Assembly: GCF_010747475.1 (NCBI RefSeq)
Contig: NZ_VSLZ01000006.1
Location: 1-64,000 of the forward strand
Origin: Halorussus sp. MSC15.2
GTDB lineage: Archaea; Halobacteriota; Halobacteria; Halobacteriales; Haladaptataceae
Reading direction: 5' to 3'
DNA: 64,000 nucleotides
The notes beneath the pieces were generated by a model. The model ran no database searches. It had not been told where the DNA came from and saw only the letters and a list, made by a program, of their open reading frames with translations. Below are positions 35,974 through 44,417 of this stretch, one piece after another (position 1 is the first letter of the stretch; each line of letters starts with the position of its first letter). A program made the position numbers and the translations under genes.

Positions 35974-36372
35974 ATGGATAACATCGGGCCAATCGGAATC
36001 ACCAAACTCCTCGGCGTCGTGGCGACCGTTCTCAGCACCATCGGCGGATTCGTCTACTGGCTCGCACGTAGCTCTGTGGGTCTGGCCACTAAGTCCTACG
36101 TCGAGAATCAGTTGACGGAGGAGATAGACCCCCTAGAACGGCGGGTCGAGAACGCGTTAGACCACGCGCGGCAGAACGAGGACGAACTCGAACAACTGAA
36201 GAGCCTCATCGAAGGGGGTAACAACCAGTTCGATCAGGGGATGATGGACTTCCTCGACGAGAACATCGAGCGGACGAACGAGATAAAAGGCGAACTCGAC
36301 GAACTTCGCCAGCGCATCACGACGCTCAAGTACGACGACCGGACCGGCAATCCCTCCAACGACGAGCGGTGA
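35974..36372 (+). CDS. Membrane-anchored coiled-coil protein (holin-like size)
   Basis: 132 residues. One hydrophobic segment at about 9-30 (TKLLGVVATVLSTIGGFVYW) is followed by a coiled coil (about 45-120, many Glu/Asp/Leu). Small one-TM coiled-coil proteins occur next to lysis or structural genes in haloarchaeal tailed viruses, but no lysis function can be shown from sequence. It is the last + strand gene before the palindrome region. Confidence 0.6.
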   Translation: MDNIGPIGITKLLGVVATVLSTIGGFVYWLARSSVGLATKSYVENQLTEEIDPLERRVENALDHARQNEDELEQLKSLIEGGNNQFDQGMMDFLDENIERTNEIKGELDELRQRITTLKYDDRTGNPSNDER

Positions 36373-36445
36373 CGCCGTGAAACTGCCTGACACCGCGTAG
36401 TTGTTGATTTTATATACTAATCCGGGCGGGACGGTGATAGCCAAC

Positions 36446-36464
36446 GCTACCACCTGTTGGTAGC
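36446..36464. promoter_or_regulatory. 19-bp palindrome, copy 1
   Basis: GCTACCACCTGTTGGTAGC. The half-sites GCTACCACC and GTTGGTAGC are reverse complements with one mismatch around a single central base. The same palindrome recurs at 36771-36789. It looks like a dimeric protein binding site. Confidence 0.6.
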
Positions 36465-36770
36465 AAATCGAACGGTGAAAACGGTGGCGCTAGCACCGAC
36501 AGGCACCGATCAGGAGAGTACACTACTAACTACTCGACCCTTCGTTCGTCCGCTACTCCACTTGTGGGTTCGAATTCACTTCGTTTCTCTGGGCTCACCT
36601 CCATCCGTAAACACGAAGTATCTCTCTCCGCCTGTAAGCTTGAGTACCGACCGCTCTATACGCAGAGAATCGACCGAGTACCGGTCGCTCCGTGGATAGA
36701 GTCCCGACTTTCTGCCGTGATTCGGCACTCTTCTCGACCGGGAGTGCTGCCAGGGGGCTGATGGTCGTGA
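36465..36770. other. Non-coding stretch between the palindromes
   Basis: About 300 bases without a convincing gene: open frames on both strands are short, poor in acidic residues and have no ribosome binding site. A motif gggttcgaattcac at 36566-36579 resembles a tRNA T-loop but has no matching arms. Confidence 0.4.
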
Positions 36771-36789
36771 GCTGCCACCAGGTGGTAGC
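36771..36789. promoter_or_regulatory. 19-bp palindrome, copy 2
   Basis: GCTGCCACCAGGTGGTAGC, half-sites pairing with one mismatch. It shares the consensus GCTACCACC-N-GGTGGTAGC with copy 1, 325 bases away, and lies 22 bases beyond the 3' end of the minus-strand gene at 36812. Confidence 0.6.
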
Positions 36790-36811
36790 AGTTTATTCGG
36801 CAGCGTCGCCA

Positions 36812-37669
36812 TCAGTTCCCCATCCTTTCGGCGGCCGATACCAGCGGGTCCGGCTTCCAGACGAGCAGGCGGTGGTAGCCCTCGCGGCACTTGTCCTTCC
36901 GAACCCGTCGCGGCGAGTCCTCGGCGAAGTCGGCCACTTTCGAGAACACCCGTTCGACCTCGCTCGTACTGAACGTCCGGTCGAAGCGCGCCTCCAGATA
37001 GGGTCTCACATCCGGGGCGAGGAAGACGAGACGGCGGCCATTACCGTCGCTGACAAGCGATCCCCAGTCAGTGGCGTAAATCAGTAGCGCTCGAGCGCGC
37101 TCGTGAACCGGATAGACCCGGTCCACGACGTTGTCCGGACCGCAGCGAACAAGCCGAATCAGTTTGTCGCCCGACACGGTGACGTCGTCTACCTCGGCGT
37201 CGAGTTCGTCTTCGAGGTGGGTCACGCGCTTCTCTATCAGGGCGTCGCTCCTGCTTCGGGTCTTCTGCTCGGCGACGAGGCTGTCACGGAGTTCCGAGAC
37301 CTCCTCGCGGAGGTCGGTCTTGGCGTTTTGGACGATTTGGGTGCGCTGTATCTGCTCGTCGCGGATGGCCGTCTCCCGGGCCTCGCGTTCGGCCGCGAGT
37401 TCGTCTTCGAGCGCGTCGATGCGTACGTCCTTCTGGGCGACTGCCGCTTCGAGTCGCTCGACTCGGTCCGCGAGGTCCGCGACTGCGGCCTCTATATCGG
37501 ACCCGGAACGGAGCGAGTTCTGCTCGGCAGTGCGTGCGTCTGATTCGATGTGCTGTACGTCCTCGTCGGAGTCGGCTACGTCGTCGGTCGTACTCATAAC
37601 TTCAACCGGCAATCGGTGTGTCGCTTGTTGTCCGCGTCGCGTACTTCTCGTGGGGGTCTCTCGACTCAT
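36812..37669 (-). CDS. Coiled-coil protein with C-terminal wHTH-like domain
   Basis: 285 residues from 37669, or 261 if translation begins at the second ATG (37597). The first ~50 residues are acidic and disordered; residues about 60-165 form a long coiled coil (ADLADRVERLEAAVAQKD and similar heptads). The C-terminal ~110 residues are globular: DKLIRLVRCGPDNVVDRVYP, a LIYATDWGSLV strand and TFSTSEVERVFSKVADF then RRVRKDKCREGYHRLLVW, compatible with a winged-helix DNA-binding domain. The matching palindromes beside its 3' end make a DNA-binding role plausible. Similar coiled-coil proteins occur on haloarchaeal plasmids and viruses, but no precise family is recognised. Confidence 0.6.
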   Translation of the reverse strand: MSRETPTRSTRRGQQATHRLPVEVMSTTDDVADSDEDVQHIESDARTAEQNSLRSGSDIEAAVADLADRVERLEAAVAQKDVRIDALEDELAAEREARETAIRDEQIQRTQIVQNAKTDLREEVSELRDSLVAEQKTRSRSDALIEKRVTHLEDELDAEVDDVTVSGDKLIRLVRCGPDNVVDRVYPVHERARALLIYATDWGSLVSDGNGRRLVFLAPDVRPYLEARFDRTFSTSEVERVFSKVADFAEDSPRRVRKDKCREGYHRLLVWKPDPLVSAAERMGN

Positions 37670-38480
37670 GCGTCGTTCCCACGGATTAGTGCGTCATCCC
37701 TTCCTAGTTCGATACGACGTCTCGGATGAAGGGAACGCGTCGTAGTGGTGGCTGATGATGCGTCCTGTCCTGCGTTGCTCGCGCCATCCACACCTTTCGG
37801 CGACACTCGTATAAGGATTAACCAACAGTGGAGTGAAAGTGAAAATGAACCCCCGAAACGGCGTTTCTTGGTTAACGGACCTGACAGAGCTACTCACGAG
37901 AGTACTATAACCTAAATTGTACAGAACGTGGTGAAAGTAAAACGTCCGTTCTCACCGAACGTATTAGGGACGACAGAATCGAACCAGACCGACGTGAGAT
38001 GCGGCAAGACTGTCGAAAATGGACCGGACGGAATCGGTCCTTGCTCCGCACCATCAGCCACCACGCTTGTGAAATACGGAGCATTTTCACGCTCAAATTC
38101 TACCAACATAATGGTGTTGGTGACCTCGAAGTACGAGACACAGGACGGAGACGAGACACCTGAAGAACTTCCCGACGAGGACTTTCCCGAACTCCCACCG
38201 GGCCGCAACGGTAACAGTGCGGTCTCTATCAACTCCGGCCCGTAGGTGCCACTCGTCATCTTCTTTCGTGTCTTGCTCCGCGGTAGGAAACGATTCTTAC
38301 GTGAGACGGTCGCCGAGATACGTTTACTGGTCACGCCCTCCTCGTGGTCTCACTCCCTTCTACCCTACTCGGGTATATCTGGAACACGTGACCTAGATTA
38401 TATAAATCAACAGTTTGAAACATAGCTCCACAATCACAGAACCGGCTACAGAGACTGGTCTCTGAACTTTTTAACACAAC
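37670..38480. other. Gene-poor stretch with an uncertain open frame on both strands
   Basis: About 800 bases. Between 37912 and 38334 both strands are open: the + strand (37928-38245) would give 105 residues ending in an acidic QDGDETPEELPDEDFPELP tail, and the minus strand (38334-37912) would give 140 Ser/Thr-rich residues. The acidic tail slightly favours the + strand. Neither has a clear ribosome binding site. Confidence 0.3.
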
Positions 38481-39374
38481 ATGCGACAGTTCACGATTCG
38501 CCACTACGGCACTGAACCCCATCGCGACGTTAGAATCGTAGCGCAGAATGTACTGCGGACGACACAGCGCGAGGTAGAAACGGTAGAGGTTATGGGAATC
38601 TACTCGCTGCTCTCTGAGTACGTCGACTCTGAGGCGGTAGACGTCCTCGTCGAGGCGGGCGCGACAGTCGACGATGATACGCTCCGAGGTGACCTCACTG
38701 CGACGCCAGCGGTGCAGAATGCTGTCGTGGCACTATTATCTGACTCGTTGTTAGTCGCGGAGTTCCGAGATAAAAAAGGGGACCCAGTATTTGCACGAGT
38801 GGACAGCGACGCCGACTCGGTATACCTCGACGTCCCGGAGTATCGACGCCTCGATGACGCAGCGTCGCCCGACCAACTCGCACGACTGTTCCCGGTCAGT
38901 AGTGAGTGCGATGCGATTCGTGCGGAGAACGGAACGAATCCGGCATCTGGGACGGACCTGACGGAATACGCTATGTATGGGGAGGAATCAAATCGGGCCT
39001 CGGCGGTCTCCTCGCTGTGGAGCGATCTCTTGCGGCTGAATCGATTGCCGTCCTCGGTCTCACTCTGTGGACTCACTGCGGTACTCCGACAGACAGCTCC
39101 TGATGCACTGGAGGCGCTACAATTAGCAGGAGCGACGCAAGACGAGATCGTCATCTCCGGAGAGGTCACTGCCTCACAGGACATACTCCAAGCGTTGCAA
39201 GCTGCGTGGGGGGACGGCATCCACTACGTCCGTTGTCGTGACGAGCGAGGTGACCCCCTGGTACTTCGGGACGGTCCTCGCTCCGATTACCTATATCTCA
39301 CAGCAGCAGAGCGAGAGCAACTCGGTGCGTGGGCCGCGGAGACAGTTCGACCTTCGAACCGTTGGCAGATGTGA
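38481..39374 (+). CDS. Unknown protein with an internal duplication
   Basis: 297 residues. Two regions align: residues about 54-125 (VEAGATVDDDTLRGDLTAT, AEFRDKKGDPVFARV, SVYLDVPEYRRL) and about 212-285 (QLAGATQDEIVISGEVTAS, VRCRDERGDPLVLRD, YLYLTAAEREQL). Each repeat has an AGAT start, a D-K/R-x-G-D-P-V/L turn and a Y-L-x-L/V end. This implies an old tandem duplication of a roughly 70-residue domain. No catalytic motif is seen. It may belong to the accessory block or the flank. Confidence 0.6.
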   Translation: MRQFTIRHYGTEPHRDVRIVAQNVLRTTQREVETVEVMGIYSLLSEYVDSEAVDVLVEAGATVDDDTLRGDLTATPAVQNAVVALLSDSLLVAEFRDKKGDPVFARVDSDADSVYLDVPEYRRLDDAASPDQLARLFPVSSECDAIRAENGTNPASGTDLTEYAMYGEESNRASAVSSLWSDLLRLNRLPSSVSLCGLTAVLRQTAPDALEALQLAGATQDEIVISGEVTASQDILQALQAAWGDGIHYVRCRDERGDPLVLRDGPRSDYLYLTAAEREQLGAWAAETVRPSNRWQM

Positions 39375-39438
39375 GAACAGCGGTACGTCGACATAGAGAG
39401 GGACATCCGGCCCTGTTGCGGTTCTCGTCTTCAGGCAC

Positions 39439-39639
39439 CTACCGTGGCACTATTAATCGCGATTCGGGTTGGACGAGACTCCTGAATCGGACAATCCGAG
39501 TCTCGACGCCGACCGCCCGCTCCCGCCTGTCGAGGTGTCCGTCGCCGTCGCTGTCGCTCTTCTTCGGAGAGGTTTCGTACAGCCACTCTTGACGGTTGGT
39601 CAGCCCATCGTCGTCAGTATCGTACTTGACTGGTTGCTA
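39439..39639 (-). pseudogene. Calcium-binding (thrombospondin type 3-like) repeat remnant
   Basis: The minus strand encodes VKYDTDDDGLTNRQEWLYET then SPKKSDSDGDGHLDRRE. These are two DxDxDG-type loops typical of extracellular calcium-binding repeats. The frame is closed by a stop just upstream and ends at 39439, leaving about 66 residues, so this is a fragment. The remaining intergenic DNA (39375-39853) shows nothing else. Confidence 0.55.
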
Positions 39640-39853
39640 CCGACCGTCTTGGTGTACAGTACGAATTTCGCGAATTCCCCCGCCCCTATTATCTATTTTA
39701 TTTTCCTCCGCTAAGCCAACTCAGTTTGTTTCAGCAACCGATTTTGACCCTTCGATTCAGAATTTCGCCAGATTCGTTTGTAGGCTTGTAAGCACGCGAA
39801 GAATGTGAGGCGGGGAAGCTGAAACGGTGCATAGGACGGATGGAAACACCCTG

Positions 39854-40804
39854 CTACGAGAACTCCGGAACCACTTCCTCTTGGAAGAACTCGATGGCCG
39901 CCTCCTGATTCGGACCGGTCTGCTGGAAGTAGACGTGGTCGAAACCGGCGTCGACGTACTTCTGCACCTTGTCGATGTATGGTTGCGGGTCAGGACCGGT
40001 GACGACCGCCTCCGCGATGTCGTCTTCGGTGACGTTCTGGACGGTGTCCTCGAAGTGTTTCGGCGTCGGGAGTTCCTGTCCGCCGCCCTTGAGACCCGCG
40101 TTCGGCCACCACTCGTGGGCGTTCGTCACGCCCTCCTCGTCAGACTCGGCGTAACTCACCATCATCCCGCCGTACTTGGGTCCCGCTCCCCCGCCCTCCT
40201 CGAACCGATTCACCAGTTCCTCCTTGGGCGAGGTGGCGACGTAGCCGTCGCCGATTCGGCCCGCCGCCTTCGCGGCCTTCGGCCCCAATCCGGACACGTG
40301 TATCGGCGGGCGTTCGTCGGGAAGCGTGAACACCTGCGCGTTCTCCACGGTGTAGTGGTCGCCGTGATGGGTGACCATCTCGCCGGACCAGAGGTCTCGA
40401 ATTACGCCGACGGCTTCTTCGAGCATCTCCAGTCGGACGCTGTGGGGCGGCCACCGGTCGCCCAGAATGTGTTCGTTAAGTCGTTCCCCGGTTCCGACGC
40501 CGAGGAAGAATCGCCCGTCCATCTGGACCTGCGCGGTGGCCGCCGCCTGCGCGACGATTGCCGGATGGACTCGCATCGTCGGACAGGTGACCGCGGTACC
40601 CAGTTCCAACTCCTCGGTCCGTTCTGATATTGCGCCGATGGTCCCCCAGACGAACGGACTGTTACCCTGCTTGCGTATCCACGGGTGGTAGTGGTCCGAG
40701 ACGACGGCGAAATCGAAACTCGCGTCCTCGGCGCGGCGGGCGTACTCGGTCAGTTCCTCCGGGCCGTGCGTCTCGCTTGCGAGGTTGATACCGAACTCGG
40801 TCAT
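39854..40804 (-). CDS. F420-dependent oxidoreductase, LLM class (TIGR03557 / FGD-like)
   Basis: 316 residues. Luciferase-like TIM barrel: FAVVSDHYHPWIRKQGNSPF near 34-53, LELGTAVTCPTMRVHPAIVAQAA, FFLGVGTGERLNEHI and PPIHVSGLGPKAAKAAGRIGD are the signatures of the F420-dependent glucose-6-phosphate dehydrogenase-like subgroup common in haloarchaea. It uses coenzyme F420 and is cytoplasmic. It starts 22 bases after the stop of the PQQ-type dehydrogenase gene, so the two are probably co-transcribed. The substrate is not readable. Confidence 0.85.
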   Translation of the reverse strand: MTEFGINLASETHGPEELTEYARRAEDASFDFAVVSDHYHPWIRKQGNSPFVWGTIGAISERTEELELGTAVTCPTMRVHPAIVAQAAATAQVQMDGRFFLGVGTGERLNEHILGDRWPPHSVRLEMLEEAVGVIRDLWSGEMVTHHGDHYTVENAQVFTLPDERPPIHVSGLGPKAAKAAGRIGDGYVATSPKEELVNRFEEGGGAGPKYGGMMVSYAESDEEGVTNAHEWWPNAGLKGGGQELPTPKHFEDTVQNVTEDDIAEAVVTGPDPQPYIDKVQKYVDAGFDHVYFQQTGPNQEAAIEFFQEEVVPEFS

Positions 40805-40826
40805 GTGGTCTCACACTCGAATTGCA

Positions 40827-43790
40827 TCACTCGCTTTGGGGAGGAGTGTATCCCTCCACTCGGGTCTGTTCCCACCGTTCGAGTCGGTCGGTGCGTCCCG
40901 GAACGCCCCGTCCGGGGAACTCCTCGCCGCCCCAGATAGAAATCCAGAGGTCCTGATTCGAGAGGTAGAGCGCGCCCGCGGTGTCGAACGAGTCGTCGGT
41001 GACCCGCCACTTGTCGGTCTCGGTGTCGTACTCTACTTCCGCGTTGTAGACCGCGGCCTGTCCGTACTCGCCCTCCGCGTCCGGGGAGAGCGGGAGCGGG
41101 TACTCACCCTCTGGTCGGTAGGCTTGCCACCGGGTCGAGCGCTGGAGTCGCCCGCGATTGAAGGTGTTGTTGAAGTGGGTCGCGAACTTTTGCTTCACGC
41201 CGTCGAGACCGAGGACGGCGTCGGCGGCGTTGAGTCCGCCGGTGATATCGCCGGCGTGTCGCGGCGTGACCGTGTACGTGGTCGCGCCTCGTTCGGTCGC
41301 GAACGTCCCGGCCGCCTCGTCCCACAACTCCTCGAGCAGGTACGACAGCGCGGACTCCGCGGCGTCGCTCCGTCCGACCCCGTCGATTTGGGACGCCCAC
41401 AGCAGGCCCTGCCCGACGACGCCCTGCGTCGCGGCCTGATGGGACGAATCAGTCTCGACACGGCCGTCCCCAGCGAGGTTCGACTCGACGACGTCGGCGA
41501 GGTCGTTCGCGTAGTCACTCGCTTTGGTCTCCATCTCCGCGTTCCCGGCGTGGGTCCCGTACCACCCGGTCGCCCCGAGCATCACCCCGAGGTCGCGCGC
41601 GGTGCCAGCGTCCAGAATCCGCTCCGGCGGATACTCCTCGAACGTCGCGTCCGCCATGCGGTCGGTCAGTCGCCGTATCTCGCCGACCTCGATTAGCGGA
41701 CTCGGATTCTCGTAGCCATACCAGCCGTTCTCCGCGTAACTCGCCATGTCAGAGAGGAACCACAGCATCGCGGCGTAGTCCTCCGGACTGGCCGTTTCGT
41801 CGACGACTTCGTCAGTCGCAGGTCGGTACGTGCCGACGAGTCGCATGTCGTCTTCGTCGTCGGGGTTCTTGCGCAGGTGTCCGTTCTGGAGCGCGTACTT
41901 GATTCCCATCTGGGTGGCGGTCCCGAGGAACTGCGGCCGGTCCTTCGACGCGACCGGGGCGAGGTTGAACTCGTGCTCGAAGCTCTTCGCCCACGTGACA
42001 CCCTTGAGGTGGGTCCATCCCAACGATGCCGGGCTTATCACCTGCGACGACTGGTCCGTATCCCACTGCGTGGTACTCGCGTCGGGCCGGTATCGGCCGC
42101 GATTCCGGATGCGGAGTGGAATCTTCGGTTCCTTCTGGAAGTGGGGGTCGCCGGTCGTGAACGGCGCGACGTTGATGTGGGGGTTCTTCGTCGGGAGTTC
42201 GTCCGCCCGAGGTGTGTTCTTCAGAATCCCTCTCTTCCGCTTCGCGAGCATCGCCCGCTGCATCATTCCCTTCATCCTCGCCTTCATCTTCTGGGGCAGC
42301 GAGTCGAACTGCGCTTCGTGCAGCGGGAACCGGATGCCGTTCCCGCTCATCTGGAAGATGCTGTTCATGTTGAACAGCGAGTACCAGTAGGCGTCGTTGG
42401 TGGCGTCGAACCAATCGTACCGCAGGCTGGACACCTCGCTCTCCTCGGGCGGCACTACTTTGTAGATAGTTCCCTCGCGTTTCTTCTGCGTATTGAGCGT
42501 GCGACTCGTGAGGACGTACAGTTCACCGTCGTGGTCGCGCCCCAGCGTGAAGAGGTAGCCGTCGAGGACGTTCGCTTCCAGTCCCTCAATATCGACCGAT
42601 TGCAGCTCCCACCGGTCGCTTCCGTCGTCCGAGGCTGTTGCGGCGAACAGTCGCGCCCGCGGCGCGTCGTACTTCTTGCTCAGGTCGCCGAAGACGTAGC
42701 TTCCCTGAAGTTCGGGGAGGTCGTCGCCCTCGTAGACGTAGCCACCGGTGACTGCCGACCCGACGAACGCACCGACCTCCGTGACACCCTCGATGTGGGG
42801 ATACTCGACGATAGGGTCGACGAGTTCCTCACCGCGGTCGTTCACGTCCGGACAGTCGTCCGCCGGACGCCACTGGTTCTCCGGGTCGAAGCAGTGGCTC
42901 CCCTCCTTGACGTTCCAGCCGTAGTTCTTGCCCTTCTCGACGAGGTTCACCCACTCGAAGAGGTGTTCACCTACGTCGGCGACGAACAGACGGCCCTCGC
43001 TGTCGAACGATAGCCGCCACGGGTTTCGCAACCCCCACGCGTACAGTTCGTCGATTCCGTCCTCGCCGACCAGCGGATTGTCGTCCGGAATCGCGTACGG
43101 ATTGGTCCCTTCTTGGCCGTCGACGTCGATGCGCATGATACTCCCCATCCCGCTCTCGGTGATGTCTTGGCCGTTCCCGCCTTCGACGTGGCCTTTGCCC
43201 GTATCTCCGGTGTTACCGCCGTCGCCCATCCCCACGTACAGATATCCGTCCGGGCCGAACGCGATTTGACCCGCGTTGTGGTGCGCGCCGGGATGGGGCA
43301 TCCGCATGACGAGTCGTTCCGACTCGGCGTCCGCGCGCTCACCGTTCTCGGTCGCTCGGAACTCCGAGAGCATCCCGGTGTGGTTCCAGCCCTCGGGCGT
43401 CCGCTCTTGGGGCGGCGCACTGTACCGGACGTAGAACTTCCGATTCTGGTCGTAGTCCGGGTGAAACGCGATGCCCAGAAGGCCCCGCTCGTCGTGCCCG
43501 TAGTACAACTCGACGACGCGGTCACGGATGTCCAAAAATGGCTCGTCCCGCAAATCGCCGTCCTTTAACACGCGGACGACACCGGGCTGGTCGAGGACGT
43601 ACTTCCGCGTCGTCTCCCCCGGTGCGACCGCGAAGTCGGTCGGTGCGAACGAGCCTTCGGCGACCTTTCGAAGCCCGATTTCGGGCGACTGTGAACTGAT
43701 AGGTCCGCTCTCGGAGTTTGATTCGTCTGTTGCCACGTTCCCCACCCTCCACGAAGTACGCCAGCATCTGACGATTAATGCTTTGGCCAC
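40827..43790 (-). CDS. PQQ-type sugar dehydrogenase fused to a large unknown C-terminal domain
   Basis: 987 residues from ATG 43790; a GTG at 43736 preceded by ggagg is an equally good start (969 residues). Residues about 40-460 form a glucose/sorbosone dehydrogenase beta-propeller: GLLGIAFHPDYDQN, MPHPGAHHNAGQIAFGPDGY, VGMGDGG, ELYAWGLRNPWRLSFD, FVADVGEHLFEWVN and NYGWNVKEGSHCF. PQQ is the usual cofactor. Residues about 462-975 are a second, mostly helical domain (AYWYSLFNMNS, SPASLGWTHLKGVTWAKSF, LWFLSDMASYAENGWYGY, DLGVMLGATGWYGTHAG, QAATQGVVGQGLLWAS, DITGGLNAADAVLG) found again in the cupredoxin protein at 48259. No signal peptide is obvious. Confidence 0.8.
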   Translation of the reverse strand: MAKALIVRCWRTSWRVGNVATDESNSESGPISSQSPEIGLRKVAEGSFAPTDFAVAPGETTRKYVLDQPGVVRVLKDGDLRDEPFLDIRDRVVELYYGHDERGLLGIAFHPDYDQNRKFYVRYSAPPQERTPEGWNHTGMLSEFRATENGERADAESERLVMRMPHPGAHHNAGQIAFGPDGYLYVGMGDGGNTGDTGKGHVEGGNGQDITESGMGSIMRIDVDGQEGTNPYAIPDDNPLVGEDGIDELYAWGLRNPWRLSFDSEGRLFVADVGEHLFEWVNLVEKGKNYGWNVKEGSHCFDPENQWRPADDCPDVNDRGEELVDPIVEYPHIEGVTEVGAFVGSAVTGGYVYEGDDLPELQGSYVFGDLSKKYDAPRARLFAATASDDGSDRWELQSVDIEGLEANVLDGYLFTLGRDHDGELYVLTSRTLNTQKKREGTIYKVVPPEESEVSSLRYDWFDATNDAYWYSLFNMNSIFQMSGNGIRFPLHEAQFDSLPQKMKARMKGMMQRAMLAKRKRGILKNTPRADELPTKNPHINVAPFTTGDPHFQKEPKIPLRIRNRGRYRPDASTTQWDTDQSSQVISPASLGWTHLKGVTWAKSFEHEFNLAPVASKDRPQFLGTATQMGIKYALQNGHLRKNPDDEDDMRLVGTYRPATDEVVDETASPEDYAAMLWFLSDMASYAENGWYGYENPSPLIEVGEIRRLTDRMADATFEEYPPERILDAGTARDLGVMLGATGWYGTHAGNAEMETKASDYANDLADVVESNLAGDGRVETDSSHQAATQGVVGQGLLWASQIDGVGRSDAAESALSYLLEELWDEAAGTFATERGATTYTVTPRHAGDITGGLNAADAVLGLDGVKQKFATHFNNTFNRGRLQRSTRWQAYRPEGEYPLPLSPDAEGEYGQAAVYNAEVEYDTETDKWRVTDDSFDTAGALYLSNQDLWISIWGGEEFPGRGVPGRTDRLERWEQTRVEGYTPPQSE

Positions 43791-43942
43791 TATCGGGAGG
43801 AATTTGGTTGGATTCTGACCGTTCTACCGACGACAGCTTCAGGAAATAATCAGACCACTAACGTTCCCAGTCGATGAGTGATACCACGGTACCGTGTCGA
43901 GTACGTGGCGAATCAGGTCGGCACCGTAGCGTCCGAACTGAT

Positions 43943-44041
43943 TCACATCTCCTTGCCGTGTTCCTCGCGTGCGTGTTCTTCGAGTTCTTCTTGGTCGTCG
44001 AACGTTGCACCGCACAAGTCGCACTCGTATTCGTCTGCCAT
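43943..44041 (-). CDS. Tiny C2H2 zinc-finger protein
   Basis: 32 residues. YECDLCGATFDDQEELEEH then AREEH gives C-x2-C-x12-H-x4-H, a classical C2H2 finger, on an acidic background. Such tiny zinc-finger proteins are common in haloarchaea and may act as regulators or in protein contacts. The stop is TGA at 43943-43945. Confidence 0.65.
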   Translation of the reverse strand: MADEYECDLCGATFDDQEELEEHAREEHGKEM

Positions 44042-44170
44042 GCGCGACCGCGTACCATACTTGAATGCTTAATAGTAGTGGCAGACGGCTTCTGAATCGA
44101 GAGTGCAAGCATTTCGAACGACCGCGGCACGTTTTTTACGAGACCCTCTCGTACCCTGTTCGGAGAGTCA

Positions 44171-44413
44171 ATGACCGACTACGACTTGCTAGTTATCGGT
44201 GGGGGAGCGGGGAGTAATCTCGCTACGGCCGCGACACGACGCGGACGGGACGTAGGTCTCGTCGAGAGGAGACCGATGAGCGGGACGTGCCTGACCCGCG
44301 GTTGCGACCAGTCGAAGACGCCGTTGCATCGGGCCGGCGTCGCGGAGACGATTCACAGCCATCCCGCACTGAGCGAAGTCGTGCAGGGAGCTATCGAAGC
44401 CGTCTCGGAGTAA
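44171..44413 (+). pseudogene. Internally deleted FAD disulfide oxidoreductase (mercuric reductase / lipoamide dehydrogenase type)
   Basis: 80 residues. The N-terminus has the FAD-binding YDLLVIGGGAGSNLATAA and the redox-active region GTCLTRGCDQSKTPLHRA, where the canonical pattern is GTCxxxGCxPSK. Immediately after, it reads IHSHPALSEVVQGAIEAVSE, which corresponds to the extreme C-terminal dimerisation motif (HPxLSEVV) of these ~460-residue enzymes. About 370 residues are therefore missing from the middle. It is in frame and could give a peptide, but it cannot be an active enzyme. Confidence 0.75.
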
Positions 44414-44417
44414 GGAG

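Noticed and set aside
36560-36590. tRNA-like T-loop (gggttcgaattcac)
   Set aside because: The flanking stems do not pair and there is no acceptor, anticodon or D arm, so it is neither a tRNA nor a tRNA-type attachment site.
37912-38334. Gene on either strand
   Set aside because: Both strands are open and neither has a ribosome binding site or recognised motif; recorded only as an uncertain stretch.
41877-43013. + strand frame of 378 residues opposite the sugar dehydrogenase
   Set aside because: Val/Arg/Glu-rich antisense translation; the minus strand has the propeller motifs.
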